DNA of 64,000 nucleotides from Alterileibacterium massiliense (GTDB lineage: Bacteria > Bacillota > Clostridia > Peptostreptococcales > Anaerovoracaceae): assembly GCF_900104645.1 (NCBI RefSeq), contig NZ_FNWE01000002.1:201289-265288 (forward strand), given 5' to 3'. The notes under the pieces were generated by a model, which worked only from the letters and a program-made list of their open reading frames with translations, searched no databases and was not told where the DNA came from. The translations under genes and the position numbers were made by a program. Positions within the stretch are counted from its first letter, which is position 1. Each line of letters starts with the position of its first letter. This document shows, piece by piece, positions 35,454 to 43,887 of the stretch.

Positions 35454-36512
35454 ATGAAATTACTGATTATTAATCCGGGTGGCACCAGTACTAAGATTGC
35501 AGTCTTTGAAAATGAAGAGGAGATTTTTAAAAAATCAATTCCTCATACGGCCGAGGAGCTTGAACCCTTTGCTCATGTTTTCGACGAATATGAATATAGA
35601 AAGGATTTAATTTTAAAGACAATCGAAGAAGCTGGATTTAAAATTGAAGAATTTGACTGTATCGCTGGAAGAGGCGGGCTTATGCACCCAATTACAGGGG
35701 GAACATATAGGGTAAATGACAAGATGGTTGATGATCTAAAAAAAGCTGTTGAAGGAGAGCACGCATCTAACCTAGGAGCTGTTCTTGCAAAATCCATAGG
35801 AGATATGATTGGGGTTCCATCTTTTGTCGTAGATCCCGTTTCTGTAGACGAGATGATGCCAAAGGCTAGGATTTCAGGGATAAAAGATCTTGAAAGACCA
35901 AGCTGGTTCCATGCTTTAAATCACAAGGCTGTGTCAAGGTTTGTTGCCAAGAAATTAGGCAAGAAATATGAGGAGTGTAATTTTATAGTTGCCCACCTTG
36001 GCTCTGGAATTTCCATCGTAGCTCACAACAAGGGCAAGATGGTTGACGGCAGCGGAGGAAGAACGAATGGACCATTTTCGCCGGAAAGAAGCGGTGGACT
36101 TCCAACATATCCATTGATAGAGCTGTGTTATTCGGGGAAATATTCTCATGAAGAAATGGTATCGAAGGTAAGCAGTATTGGTGGTATGTATGATTATCTT
36201 GGAACTAAAGACCTAATAGAAATTGAGAAAAGGATTGAAGATGGTGATAAAAAAGCAAAGCTTATCTACGATGCCTTTGTTTATTTTGTCGCTAGGGAGA
36301 TAGCCTCTTATGTTCCAGCTCTTGATGGCAAGATAGATAGGATAATTATCACAGGAGGCATTGCTCATTCAGAATATGTTACAAGTGAAATATCGAGAAT
36401 GAATAGCATAATAGCACCTACAGAAGTTGTAGCAGGAGAATTTGAAATGGTAGCACTGACCCTTGGATCTTTAAGAGTTCTGAGAGGCGAAGAAGAAGCA
36501 AAAGTGTATTAG
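35454..36512 (+). CDS. buk: Butyrate kinase (branched-chain acyl kinase)
   Basis: 352 residues of the acetate/butyrate kinase (ASKHA) family: INPGGTSTKIAVFENEEE at the start, AGRGGLMHP, NFIVAHLGSGISIVAH and the GGRTNGPFSPERSGGLP signature specific to butyrate kinases. It makes ATP and an acid from acyl phosphate. In amino-acid fermenters such kinases often act on isobutyryl- or isovaleryl-phosphate; here the oxidoreductase and PduL of module 2 would supply the substrate. Confidence 0.93.
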   Translation: MKLLIINPGGTSTKIAVFENEEEIFKKSIPHTAEELEPFAHVFDEYEYRKDLILKTIEEAGFKIEEFDCIAGRGGLMHPITGGTYRVNDKMVDDLKKAVEGEHASNLGAVLAKSIGDMIGVPSFVVDPVSVDEMMPKARISGIKDLERPSWFHALNHKAVSRFVAKKLGKKYEECNFIVAHLGSGISIVAHNKGKMVDGSGGRTNGPFSPERSGGLPTYPLIELCYSGKYSHEEMVSKVSSIGGMYDYLGTKDLIEIEKRIEDGDKKAKLIYDAFVYFVAREIASYVPALDGKIDRIIITGGIAHSEYVTSEISRMNSIIAPTEVVAGEFEMVALTLGSLRVLRGEEEAKVY

Positions 36513-36563
36513 AAAAAGTATATTAGCAAAAGTGTATTAGAAATAAAAATAAGGAGGTATGAG

Positions 36564-37748
36564 ATGGTTTTTTCTATTCGTATGAGCAGAATCAAAGAAT
36601 CTGGAATTCGAGCAGTCCAAAAGCGTATTGTGGGAAAGTCGGACATAATTTCTTTTGCGGCAGGACTTCCTGATCCAAATCTATATCCTATGGAGGATCT
36701 TAGAAAAGCGACAGAGGAGATGTTTGATAAAGAAGGACAGAAGGCATTTTCTTACGGACTTACAAAGGGGTATGAGCCTCTTATCCAGCTTCTAGTCAAG
36801 AGAATGATTGAAAAAGAAGGCGTCAAGGATTGCACGAGAGACAACATTTGCATTTTAAGCGGGTCACAGCAAGGACTTGGACTCGCAGGACTTATGTTTA
36901 TCGATGAGGGCGATGTAGTTATCACAGAAAACCCTAGTTACCTTGGGGCTATCAATGCCTTTAGACCGTATGGGGCTGAATTTGCAGGAGTAGACACTGA
37001 TGATGACGGAATTGTAATTGAAGATCTAGAAAAGGTACTAAAGGAAAATCCTCGTGCAAAATTGCTATATGTGATTCCAAACTTCCAAAACCCTACTGGC
37101 AAGGCGTGGACGCTCGAAAGAAGAAAGCGTTTTATGGAAGTTGTATCTAAGTATGATGTTGTTGTACTTGAGGACAATCCTTATGGAGAAATTCGTTTTA
37201 GGAATGAGCCTTTGCCGGATTTGATTTCACTCGATAAGAAAGCACAGGTTGTATATTTGGGTTCCCTTTCAAAGGTTTTAAGCCCCGGTATGCGTATCGC
37301 ATGGGTATGTGCTTCGCCGGAAGTTGCAAAAATGGTTGAGGCATTGAAAGAAACAAACGACTTGCAAAGTCCTGAATTAACACAGATGGTTGCTACATAT
37401 TATATGAATATGTTCGATATGGAAGCACATATAAAGCACATTCAACAGACATATAAAAAGAGAGCAGATCTAATGGTTAAGATGATAGAAGAACATTTTC
37501 CAAAGGAAATTAAATTCACAAGACCTGAGGGTGGAATGTTCCTATGGTTAGAGCTACCAAAAGAGCTTGACAGCGACAAGATATTAGATGATGCGGTTGA
37601 GGCAGGAGTAGCATATATACCGGGAGAATCATTCTTTGCACACGAGGGAATAAAAAATACAATCAGAATGAATTTTACTCTGGTTACAGAAGAACAGATT
37701 GAAAAAGGAATAAAGATTCTAGGAGATGTATTCAAAAAATATATTTAA
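36564..37748 (+). CDS. PLP-dependent aminotransferase (class I/II, 2-aminoadipate type)
   Basis: 394 residues, fold-type I. Motifs: FAAGLPDPNLYP, SGSQQGLGLAG, IPNFQNPTG, EDNPYGEIRF with the pyridoxal-contacting Asp/Tyr region, and SLSKVLSPGMRIAW with the Schiff-base Lys. Closest in style to LysN/MocR-like transaminases of broad specificity. It would supply 2-oxoacids from amino acids to the module 2 oxidoreductase. It begins 51 bases after the kinase with AAGGAGG. Confidence 0.9.
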   Translation: MVFSIRMSRIKESGIRAVQKRIVGKSDIISFAAGLPDPNLYPMEDLRKATEEMFDKEGQKAFSYGLTKGYEPLIQLLVKRMIEKEGVKDCTRDNICILSGSQQGLGLAGLMFIDEGDVVITENPSYLGAINAFRPYGAEFAGVDTDDDGIVIEDLEKVLKENPRAKLLYVIPNFQNPTGKAWTLERRKRFMEVVSKYDVVVLEDNPYGEIRFRNEPLPDLISLDKKAQVVYLGSLSKVLSPGMRIAWVCASPEVAKMVEALKETNDLQSPELTQMVATYYMNMFDMEAHIKHIQQTYKKRADLMVKMIEEHFPKEIKFTRPEGGMFLWLELPKELDSDKILDDAVEAGVAYIPGESFFAHEGIKNTIRMNFTLVTEEQIEKGIKILGDVFKKYI

Positions 37749-37874
37749 AAACATTTAAAAATTAATTTAAGGGCAGTTTAAATTTAATTAAAAATGAGTG
37801 CCTAATTAAAATAAAACAGTATTAAAATAAAAAAGTTTAAAGATTAAGATATTTAAAATATCAAGGAGAATTCT

Positions 37875-39197
37875 ATGAAACAAAAGATTAAACTGGTAAT
37901 TACCATGCTTGTACTTGGAGCCTGCTGGGCAGTTGTATATCTAGTTCCATTCTTGCAATACACATGGTATGACCCTTTCAAGGAATTTATAGGTGGAACT
38001 AATACACAACTCGGACTGCTTCTCACAATCTACGGGTTTGGTAATGTTTTCGGAGCACCTATAGGTGGCTGGATGGCAGACCGTTTTAATTACAAAATCA
38101 TATATGTTTTGTCAGTATTCCTTAATGGGGTTTTTGCAATTTTATTCCTAGTTCATCCTACATATGGATTTGCGGTAGTAATGTGGATAGGCTTTGCTAT
38201 AGCAAGCCTGTTCTTCAATTATCCTGCACATATCAAGATTGTTCGTGAGCTTGCAAGCGATGAAAATCAAGGTAAAATATTTGGATTTAATGAAACATCA
38301 ATTGGTTTGTTCAATGTGATAATTAGCTCTGCAATGATGTTTGCATTCACTAAATTTGCGACAAATGTAGGAGGAATAAGGGCTGCTGTTATATGCAATG
38401 CAATCATATCATTCGCTCTTACTATACTCGCAATAATAGTTCTTGAGAATCCGGCTAAAAAGAAAGCTGAAAATGCTCCGGAAGCAATTAAATATGAAAG
38501 TCCTGTAGCATCGGAAGAAGCGGTATTAAAAGATAATAAGGAGAAAAAGAACTTCTTTGCGGATTTTAAAGAAATAGCAAAACAACCTGCAACATGGTTG
38601 GTAGCTGTTAGCATTTTTGCTGTCTATTCATTTATGACAACACTAACATATTTTACACCATATTTTACTCAGGTTATGGGGATTACTGTTACTTTTACTG
38701 GCTGGGCAGCAATAGCAAGGCAGTATGGAATGCAGATAGTTGGAGCACCAATTGGAGGGGTTATAACGGATAGACTTAAATCACCTTCTAAAGTTTTGAT
38801 AGTTGTATATATTATCGGTCTTGCTGGACTTATATATATGCTGGTACCAAAGGCTAGCATTACTGTTCCGACAGTTATCATTATCACGCTTGCACTATCT
38901 TTCTTCGTATATATAGGTAGAGGAGCGTATTACGCAACGCTTACCGAAGCAGGAGTGCCTAGAGAACTCAGTGCTTCTACAATAGGCATAGCAGCAGCAG
39001 TAGGTTTTTCTCCAGATTTATTCCAATTTACTCTATTTGGCTACTGGCTGGATACACAGGGGAACAAGGCGTTTAACTATATATTTATATATCAGATAAT
39101 AGTCTTGGGGATTGGAATACTGGCGGCACTTGCTATAATAAAGATGAGCAAGAAAAATAAAGAGCTTGAGTCAAAGGTTCAGCTAGAAACTAAATAA
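37875..39197 (+). CDS. MFS transporter (module 2)
   Basis: 440 residues with 12 predicted membrane segments and a charged central loop (about 195-225). The loop motif appears as GGWMADRFNYK and again as GGVITDRLKSPSK. It resembles the module 1 MFS protein in overall order. Probable substrate is an organic acid or amino acid. A terminator follows at 39242. Confidence 0.85.
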   Translation: MKQKIKLVITMLVLGACWAVVYLVPFLQYTWYDPFKEFIGGTNTQLGLLLTIYGFGNVFGAPIGGWMADRFNYKIIYVLSVFLNGVFAILFLVHPTYGFAVVMWIGFAIASLFFNYPAHIKIVRELASDENQGKIFGFNETSIGLFNVIISSAMMFAFTKFATNVGGIRAAVICNAIISFALTILAIIVLENPAKKKAENAPEAIKYESPVASEEAVLKDNKEKKNFFADFKEIAKQPATWLVAVSIFAVYSFMTTLTYFTPYFTQVMGITVTFTGWAAIARQYGMQIVGAPIGGVITDRLKSPSKVLIVVYIIGLAGLIYMLVPKASITVPTVIIITLALSFFVYIGRGAYYATLTEAGVPRELSASTIGIAAAVGFSPDLFQFTLFGYWLDTQGNKAFNYIFIYQIIVLGIGILAALAIIKMSKKNKELESKVQLETK

Positions 39198-39241
39198 GAA
39201 TTTAACTGAAATATTACTAATCATCAATTTATCTCTATTAA

Positions 39242-39284
39242 AAAAGTGGGTCTTTTGCAAATATGCAAGGCCCGCTTTTGTTTT
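39242..39284 (+). terminator. Terminator after the module 2 MFS gene
   Basis: Arms AAAAGTGGGTC...TTGCA and TGCAAGGCCCGCTTTT (two-base bulge, two wobble pairs) around AATA, then TTTTGTTTT. It separates this plus-strand run from the convergent nhaC. Confidence 0.75.
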
Positions 39285-39446
39285 AAACAATTTTAGAAAT
39301 TATGATTTGCTTTTACAGATTTACAGAATTACAGATTTTCAGATTTCAAGATTTCGATATTTAGATACTTAGATACTCAAATACTTATATATATGAACAT
39401 TCCCCGTATGCACATGAGGGAAGGATTTTTGATATATACTTGACCT

Positions 39447-40886
39447 TTACACGATACTTTCGATTATATCTTCTGGCGACACTTCTTTAATCTTCTTGAT
39501 TGTAAATCCCGTGACAGCAAATATTATAGCTACAATAGGATTTATAAGGTTAAAGAAAGCATAAGGCAGATAGCTTAGCGTTGATACACCAAGGTATGAA
39601 CTAATCGCTACAGCACAGGTTGTCCATGGTATCAAGGACGATGAAATCGTTCCAAAATCTTCTAAGGTCCTAGAAAGGTTCTGAGGTGCAAGCTCACGCT
39701 TTTTATATTCATCCTTATACATATTTCCTGTAATAAGCAGTGAGAGATATTGTTCACCACAGATTAAATTGACAAAAATTGCTGTAAAACCTGTGGCACA
39801 TATTAGTGAACTGTCTTTTTTAGCTATTTTTAATATACTCTCTGCTATAGTTTGGAGCATTCCTGATTGATGCATTATTCCTCCAAAGACGAGAGAACAA
39901 AGTATTAGAGAAACGGTCCACATCATGTTTTGCAAGCCACCCTTTGTTAAAAGCTCATTGAGCATTTTACTAGAGCTTTCCATGCTATATCCGTAGCTTA
40001 GATAGGTTCCAATCTCAACTATTGAATGACCCTGAACTACAACTGAACAAAAGATACCAAACAAGATAGAGCATATAAGACCCGGAATTGCAGGTAATTT
40101 AAAATATATAATCAAGAACATGAATAAGACAGGAAGGAGGAGGAACGGAGATATTTTAAAATTGTCTTTGAGAGCACTTGATACGGCGGAAATGTTCTGA
40201 TTATCAACACCATCAGGCGAAATATATTTAAAATTAAGGAAAAAGTAAGCGACGCAGGCAAATATATAGCTGACACCTGTGGTGTAAATCATGTGCCTAA
40301 TGTGTGCGAATAAGGTTGTTCCCGAAACAGCAGGAGCGAGATTTGTTGTATCTGAGAAAGGCGACATCTTATCTCCAAATACAGCACCTGACACCACGGC
40401 ACCAGCTGTCACAGCGGGAGGTATTCCAATACTTATACCTATTCCTACCATTGCTACACCAAGAGTACCTGCTGTTGTCCAAGAACTTCCTGTAGAAATA
40501 CCGACAAGTGAACAGATAATAAGGCATGAAACGAGAAAAAATCTTGGAGATAAAATCTTAAGCCCATAATAAATAAGGCTTGGAACAATTCCTCCGGCAA
40601 TCCATGAACCAATGATAAGTCCTATAAGACAGGCGATTAGAATTGCCTGCATGGCATTTGTTATTGAGGCAATCATTCCCTTTTCAATATCTTCCCATTT
40701 ATTCTTTAATACAAGAGATGAAATTAAGGCTGCAACAATTGAGGCAGCAATTAGAGGTATTTGAATATCTATGTCATACTTGATTAGAGCGAGCAGTAAA
40801 AAAACGAAGACTGAAACTATTGGAATTAAAGAAATACCAATGCTTGGCTTCCTTGGGGTGTAATTTTTTGATTTATCTAATTTCAT
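39447..40886 (-). CDS. nhaC: NhaC-family Na+/H+ antiporter
   Basis: 479 residues, about 11-12 membrane segments. STGSSWTTAGTLGVAMVGIG and AVFGDKMSPFSDTTNLAPA are the NhaC-family core motifs. The family also includes carriers for organic acids (malate/lactate), so exchange of a fermentation product cannot be excluded. Its promoter carries the same operator as the butyrate kinase and the second oxidoreductase, tying it to module 2. Confidence 0.9.
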   Translation of the reverse strand: MKLDKSKNYTPRKPSIGISLIPIVSVFVFLLLALIKYDIDIQIPLIAASIVAALISSLVLKNKWEDIEKGMIASITNAMQAILIACLIGLIIGSWIAGGIVPSLIYYGLKILSPRFFLVSCLIICSLVGISTGSSWTTAGTLGVAMVGIGISIGIPPAVTAGAVVSGAVFGDKMSPFSDTTNLAPAVSGTTLFAHIRHMIYTTGVSYIFACVAYFFLNFKYISPDGVDNQNISAVSSALKDNFKISPFLLLPVLFMFLIIYFKLPAIPGLICSILFGIFCSVVVQGHSIVEIGTYLSYGYSMESSSKMLNELLTKGGLQNMMWTVSLILCSLVFGGIMHQSGMLQTIAESILKIAKKDSSLICATGFTAIFVNLICGEQYLSLLITGNMYKDEYKKRELAPQNLSRTLEDFGTISSSLIPWTTCAVAISSYLGVSTLSYLPYAFFNLINPIVAIIFAVTGFTIKKIKEVSPEDIIESIV

Positions 40887-40915
40887 CGGTGCTACTCCTT
40901 CTTTAACATAGTAAA

Positions 40916-40934
40916 AATAGAACGCTGTTCTATT
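40916..40934. promoter_or_regulatory. Module 2 operator at the nhaC promoter
   Basis: Perfect palindrome AATAGAACGCTGTTCTATT: 8-base arms around GCT. The core GAAC-N3-GTTC is at 40920-40930, about 3-13 bases into the predicted nhaC transcript. Confidence 0.65.
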
Positions 40935-40938
40935 TACA

Positions 40939-40967
40939 AAAATAACATAAAGGCATTGATTTGTAAA
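40939..40967 (-). promoter_or_regulatory. Predicted nhaC promoter
   Basis: On the minus strand: TTTACA (40967-40962), 17-base spacer, TATTTT (40944-40939) with an upstream TG. Confidence 0.5.
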
Positions 40968-40983
40968 TAATCATTAATGACAA

Positions 40984-41012
40984 TTGACGAATTAGAGAAT
41001 AGATGATACAAT
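40984..41012 (+). promoter_or_regulatory. Predicted promoter of the module 2 oxidoreductase operon
   Basis: TTGACG (40984-40989), 17-base spacer, TACAAT (41007-41012) with an upstream TG (extended -10). Predicted start near 41019. Confidence 0.7.
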
Positions 41013-41047
41013 TCTATTAAGCGGAACAAAGTTCTAACAAATAGAAC
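41011..41047. promoter_or_regulatory. Module 2 operator array at the oxidoreductase promoter
   Basis: Core GAACAAAGTTC at 41024-41034, flanked by TTCTATTAAGCG on the left and GTTCTAACAAATAGAAC (41031-41047) on the right. The left part read in reverse matches the kinase operator in 16 of 17 bases. Confidence 0.65.
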
Positions 41048-41108
41048 AAAATTTAATATGATTTAGGTTATTTTTAGATGTTGATAGTTTTTGAAAGGAC
41101 GAATGCTT

Positions 41109-41306
41109 ATGGATAAGGTAAGAGTTAGAGAGGAGCGTTGTAAGGGTTGTTATCTTTGCATCGCTAATTGCAAACAGGGAGCACTTAGTTTGTCCGGAAG
41201 AACCAATGACAGAGGAGTTATTACTGTTACTGTCGATCAGGATAAATGCATCCAATGCGGTTGTTGCTATGCTATGTGCCCAGATCTAGTGTATGAAATT
41301 TTGTAA
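41109..41306 (+). CDS. 2-[4Fe-4S] ferredoxin-type delta subunit (module 2)
   Basis: 65 residues from ATG 41109, with AAAGGA 9 bases upstream; the ATG at 41103 is too close to that site. Cluster motifs CKGCYLCIANCK and CIQCGCCYAMCP. First gene of the second oxidoreductase operon. Confidence 0.9.
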   Translation: MDKVRVREERCKGCYLCIANCKQGALSLSGRTNDRGVITVTVDQDKCIQCGCCYAMCPDLVYEIL

Positions 41307-41335
41307 TTGTTTGTTGATGTAAGGAGCGTATAAGT

Positions 41336-42415
41336 ATGGAAAAAAGAATTATGAAAGGTAATGAAGCACTTGCAGAGGGAGCTATCAGAGGTGGGTGCAG
41401 ATTCTATGCCGGCTATCCAATTACGCCTCAGTCGGAAATCCTTGAATGGATGTCATGGAGGCAGAAAGAGGTTGGAGGCACTTTTGTTCAGGGAGAATCT
41501 GAAATTGCCAGTGTAAATATGACATTTGCCGCAAGAGCACTCGGTGTTCGTTCACTCACATCGACATCGGGACCGGGATTTTCTCTTTATCAAGAGGGAA
41601 TAGCATACTGGGTATCGGCAGGAGTTCCTGCAGTTTGTGCCTGTGTTCAAAGGTTCGGTATAGGTGACGGATTTATATCTGCAGGTCAAGATAATTATTG
41701 GCAGGCTGTTAAAGGTGGCGGAAATGGAGATTATCACCTAATTGTTCTTGCACCTAATTCAGTTCAGGAAAATGTTGATATGGCCTATGAGTCCTTCGCT
41801 CTTGCTGAAAAATGGAGTCATCCTGTTCTTATCCTTTCTGATGGAACGATAGGGCAGATGATGGAACCATGTGTTTTGCCAAAGATGGTAGAGTATGACA
41901 TCGATCAGGAACAGCCTTGGGCGGTAAAAGGTGTTGAAGCTGGACAAAAGAACAAGGTCATAACAGATATTACATATTTTGAAGATATTGATGAATGGAA
42001 TGACGGATATTTGAAGAAGATGCGTGAAATTAGCGAAACGGAGCAACGCTGGGAAAGCCTATGTGTATCCGATGCTGATGTTGTGCTGGTAGCATATGGA
42101 ATATCGTCAAGAGTTGCAGAGGGTGCAGTTCAAAAGGCAAGAAGCAATGGATTTAAACTTGGACTTATAAGACCTATTACACTTTGGCCTTACCCAAGAA
42201 AAGCGTTTGATGAAATCCCTGAAACCTGTCGAGGTATTGTAACAGTGGAAGTTAATATGATGGGCCAGATGAGAGATGATGTAATAATCACAGTTAAGGG
42301 CAAATATCCTACCTATGCACTTGCAACAAGACAGCGTATTGCAAAGGTAGATCAGGTGATTGATTTTGCTAAGGCTGTTTATGAAGGAAAGATTAAGGAA
42401 GAGGAGGTATACTAA
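41336..42415 (+). CDS. vorB: 2-oxoacid:ferredoxin oxidoreductase alpha subunit, VorB-type (module 2)
   Basis: 359 residues. MKGNEALAEGAIRGGCRFYAGYPITPQSE, TSTSGPGFSLYQEG and AYGISSRVAEGAVQKA align residue by residue with the module 1 alpha chain, but the two differ throughout, so this is a second enzyme of likely different substrate range rather than a recent duplicate. The TAA stop overlaps the ATG of the beta gene (TAATG). Confidence 0.92.
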   Translation: MEKRIMKGNEALAEGAIRGGCRFYAGYPITPQSEILEWMSWRQKEVGGTFVQGESEIASVNMTFAARALGVRSLTSTSGPGFSLYQEGIAYWVSAGVPAVCACVQRFGIGDGFISAGQDNYWQAVKGGGNGDYHLIVLAPNSVQENVDMAYESFALAEKWSHPVLILSDGTIGQMMEPCVLPKMVEYDIDQEQPWAVKGVEAGQKNKVITDITYFEDIDEWNDGYLKKMREISETEQRWESLCVSDADVVLVAYGISSRVAEGAVQKARSNGFKLGLIRPITLWPYPRKAFDEIPETCRGIVTVEVNMMGQMRDDVIITVKGKYPTYALATRQRIAKVDQVIDFAKAVYEGKIKEEEVY

Positions 42416-43140
42416 TGGTATCAAGGAAAGCTCCTGAATTAATGTATGCCGAGAATAGATTCTGTGCTGGATGTGGGCATGGAATATTTGATAGGATTCT
42501 CGGAGAAGTTCTTACTGAGATGGATATTGTGAGCGATACAATTATCTGTTCTGATATTGGTTGCAATCATCAATTTCAATTTTGCATGAGAGTAGATGCA
42601 ATTGTTCCCCCTCATGGGAAAATGGGTGCGGCATTAACTGCACAAAAGCGTGTTAGACCTGACAAATATGCACTGACTATTTGTGGCGATGGGGGAGCAT
42701 ATGCTATTGGTCTTGGTGAAACGATGGCTGCTGCAACTAGGAATGAAAATGTTACATTTTTCGTAATGAATAATACCGTATATGGAATGACAGGTGGACA
42801 GATGGCACCGACATCTATGATAGGACAGACTACTTCGTCATCAAAGAGCGGAAGAAGTGTAGAAGACAGCGGAGAGAACTTCGATGTTGTGAAAGTTATG
42901 GGAGGGCTTAACATTGCCTACCTAGCTAGAACATCGGTAACAAATCCTGCAAATGTAGCAAAGACCAAAAAGCTCGTAAGAAAAGCTCTTGAGAAGCAGA
43001 GAGATAACAAGGGATTTTCACTGGTTGAAGTTTTGGTGCCATGTCCTACAAATTGGGGAATGTCTGCACCGCAATCAATGAAGCATATAGATGAAGTTGT
43101 ATCAAAACAATACGAGCTAGGCGAATTTATTGACAGATAA
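42415..43140 (+). CDS. 2-oxoacid:ferredoxin oxidoreductase beta subunit, thiamine-diphosphate binding (module 2)
   Basis: 241 residues. FCAGCGHGIFDR, GDGGAYAIGLGE and NNTVYGMTGGQMAPTS are the TPP-binding features. Translationally coupled to alpha; the GAGGAGG site lies inside the end of the alpha gene. Confidence 0.92.
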   Translation: MVSRKAPELMYAENRFCAGCGHGIFDRILGEVLTEMDIVSDTIICSDIGCNHQFQFCMRVDAIVPPHGKMGAALTAQKRVRPDKYALTICGDGGAYAIGLGETMAAATRNENVTFFVMNNTVYGMTGGQMAPTSMIGQTTSSSKSGRSVEDSGENFDVVKVMGGLNIAYLARTSVTNPANVAKTKKLVRKALEKQRDNKGFSLVEVLVPCPTNWGMSAPQSMKHIDEVVSKQYELGEFIDR

Positions 43141-43162
43141 TTGATTGATAGTGGAGGGATTT

Positions 43163-43699
43163 ATGATAAAGAGCATTATTTGTGCAGGACTTGGAGGACA
43201 AGGCGTTTTGACAGCAGGCAAATTGCTAATGCACGCTGCACACGAAAAGGACTTGAATGTTACATGGTTCCCATCCTATGGAAATGAGATGAGGGGCGGA
43301 AACGCGAATTGCAATGTAATAATAAGTGATAAGAAGATAGCGAGCCCATACGCTGACACACCTGATATTGTTATGGCCATGAGCAGTTCTGCGGTTGATA
43401 TTTATGAAGAAACAATGGCACCTGGCGGGGTTTTATATGTTAACAGTTCTTTGGTTGATGAAAATAGAAAGTATCGCGACGATATAAGAGTTGTGAAATT
43501 TCCGGCAACTGAAATTGCTTTAAAGATGAAGCGTGAAGTAAATGCAAATTTATGTATGCTTGGCAAAATAATTGCTGATTCCGGATTGTTTACAATTGAA
43601 GAATTTGAGAAAGCAATGTGCAATTACTTTGATGAGGCTGGCAAGGGCAAATTTAATGAAAGCAATAAGGAAGTTGTAAGAGCAGGGTATGAGAACTAA
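43163..43699 (+). CDS. 2-oxoacid:ferredoxin oxidoreductase gamma subunit (module 2)
   Basis: 178 residues from ATG 43163, preceded by GGAGGG; in-frame TTG and GTG codons upstream overlap that site. GLGGQGVLTAGKLLM, PSYGNEMRGGNANC and GVLYVNSSLVDENRKYRDD mirror the module 1 gamma chain. A terminator follows at 43732. Confidence 0.92.
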   Translation: MIKSIICAGLGGQGVLTAGKLLMHAAHEKDLNVTWFPSYGNEMRGGNANCNVIISDKKIASPYADTPDIVMAMSSSAVDIYEETMAPGGVLYVNSSLVDENRKYRDDIRVVKFPATEIALKMKREVNANLCMLGKIIADSGLFTIEEFEKAMCNYFDEAGKGKFNESNKEVVRAGYEN

Positions 43700-43731
43700 T
43701 TAAGTACAAAACAATTATAAACACAAAAAAT

Positions 43732-43772
43732 AAAAATTCTCACGAGTGCAGTAAGCATTTGTGAGAATTTTT
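43732..43772 (+). terminator. Terminator after the module 2 oxidoreductase operon
   Basis: Outer arms AAAAATTCTCAC (43732-43743) and GTGAGAATTTTT (43761-43772), with an inner GAGTGC/GCATTT stem. The T run is part of the right arm. Confidence 0.8.
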
Positions 43773-43887
43773 AGAGGTAAAAAATTGCAAGGTTATATTG
43801 CACTCATGATTAAGGGATTTTTCAGAGTAGAAAAATATGCTTAAAGATATTATAATAACTCTGATGAATGTACAAAGGGGGGGTAAA

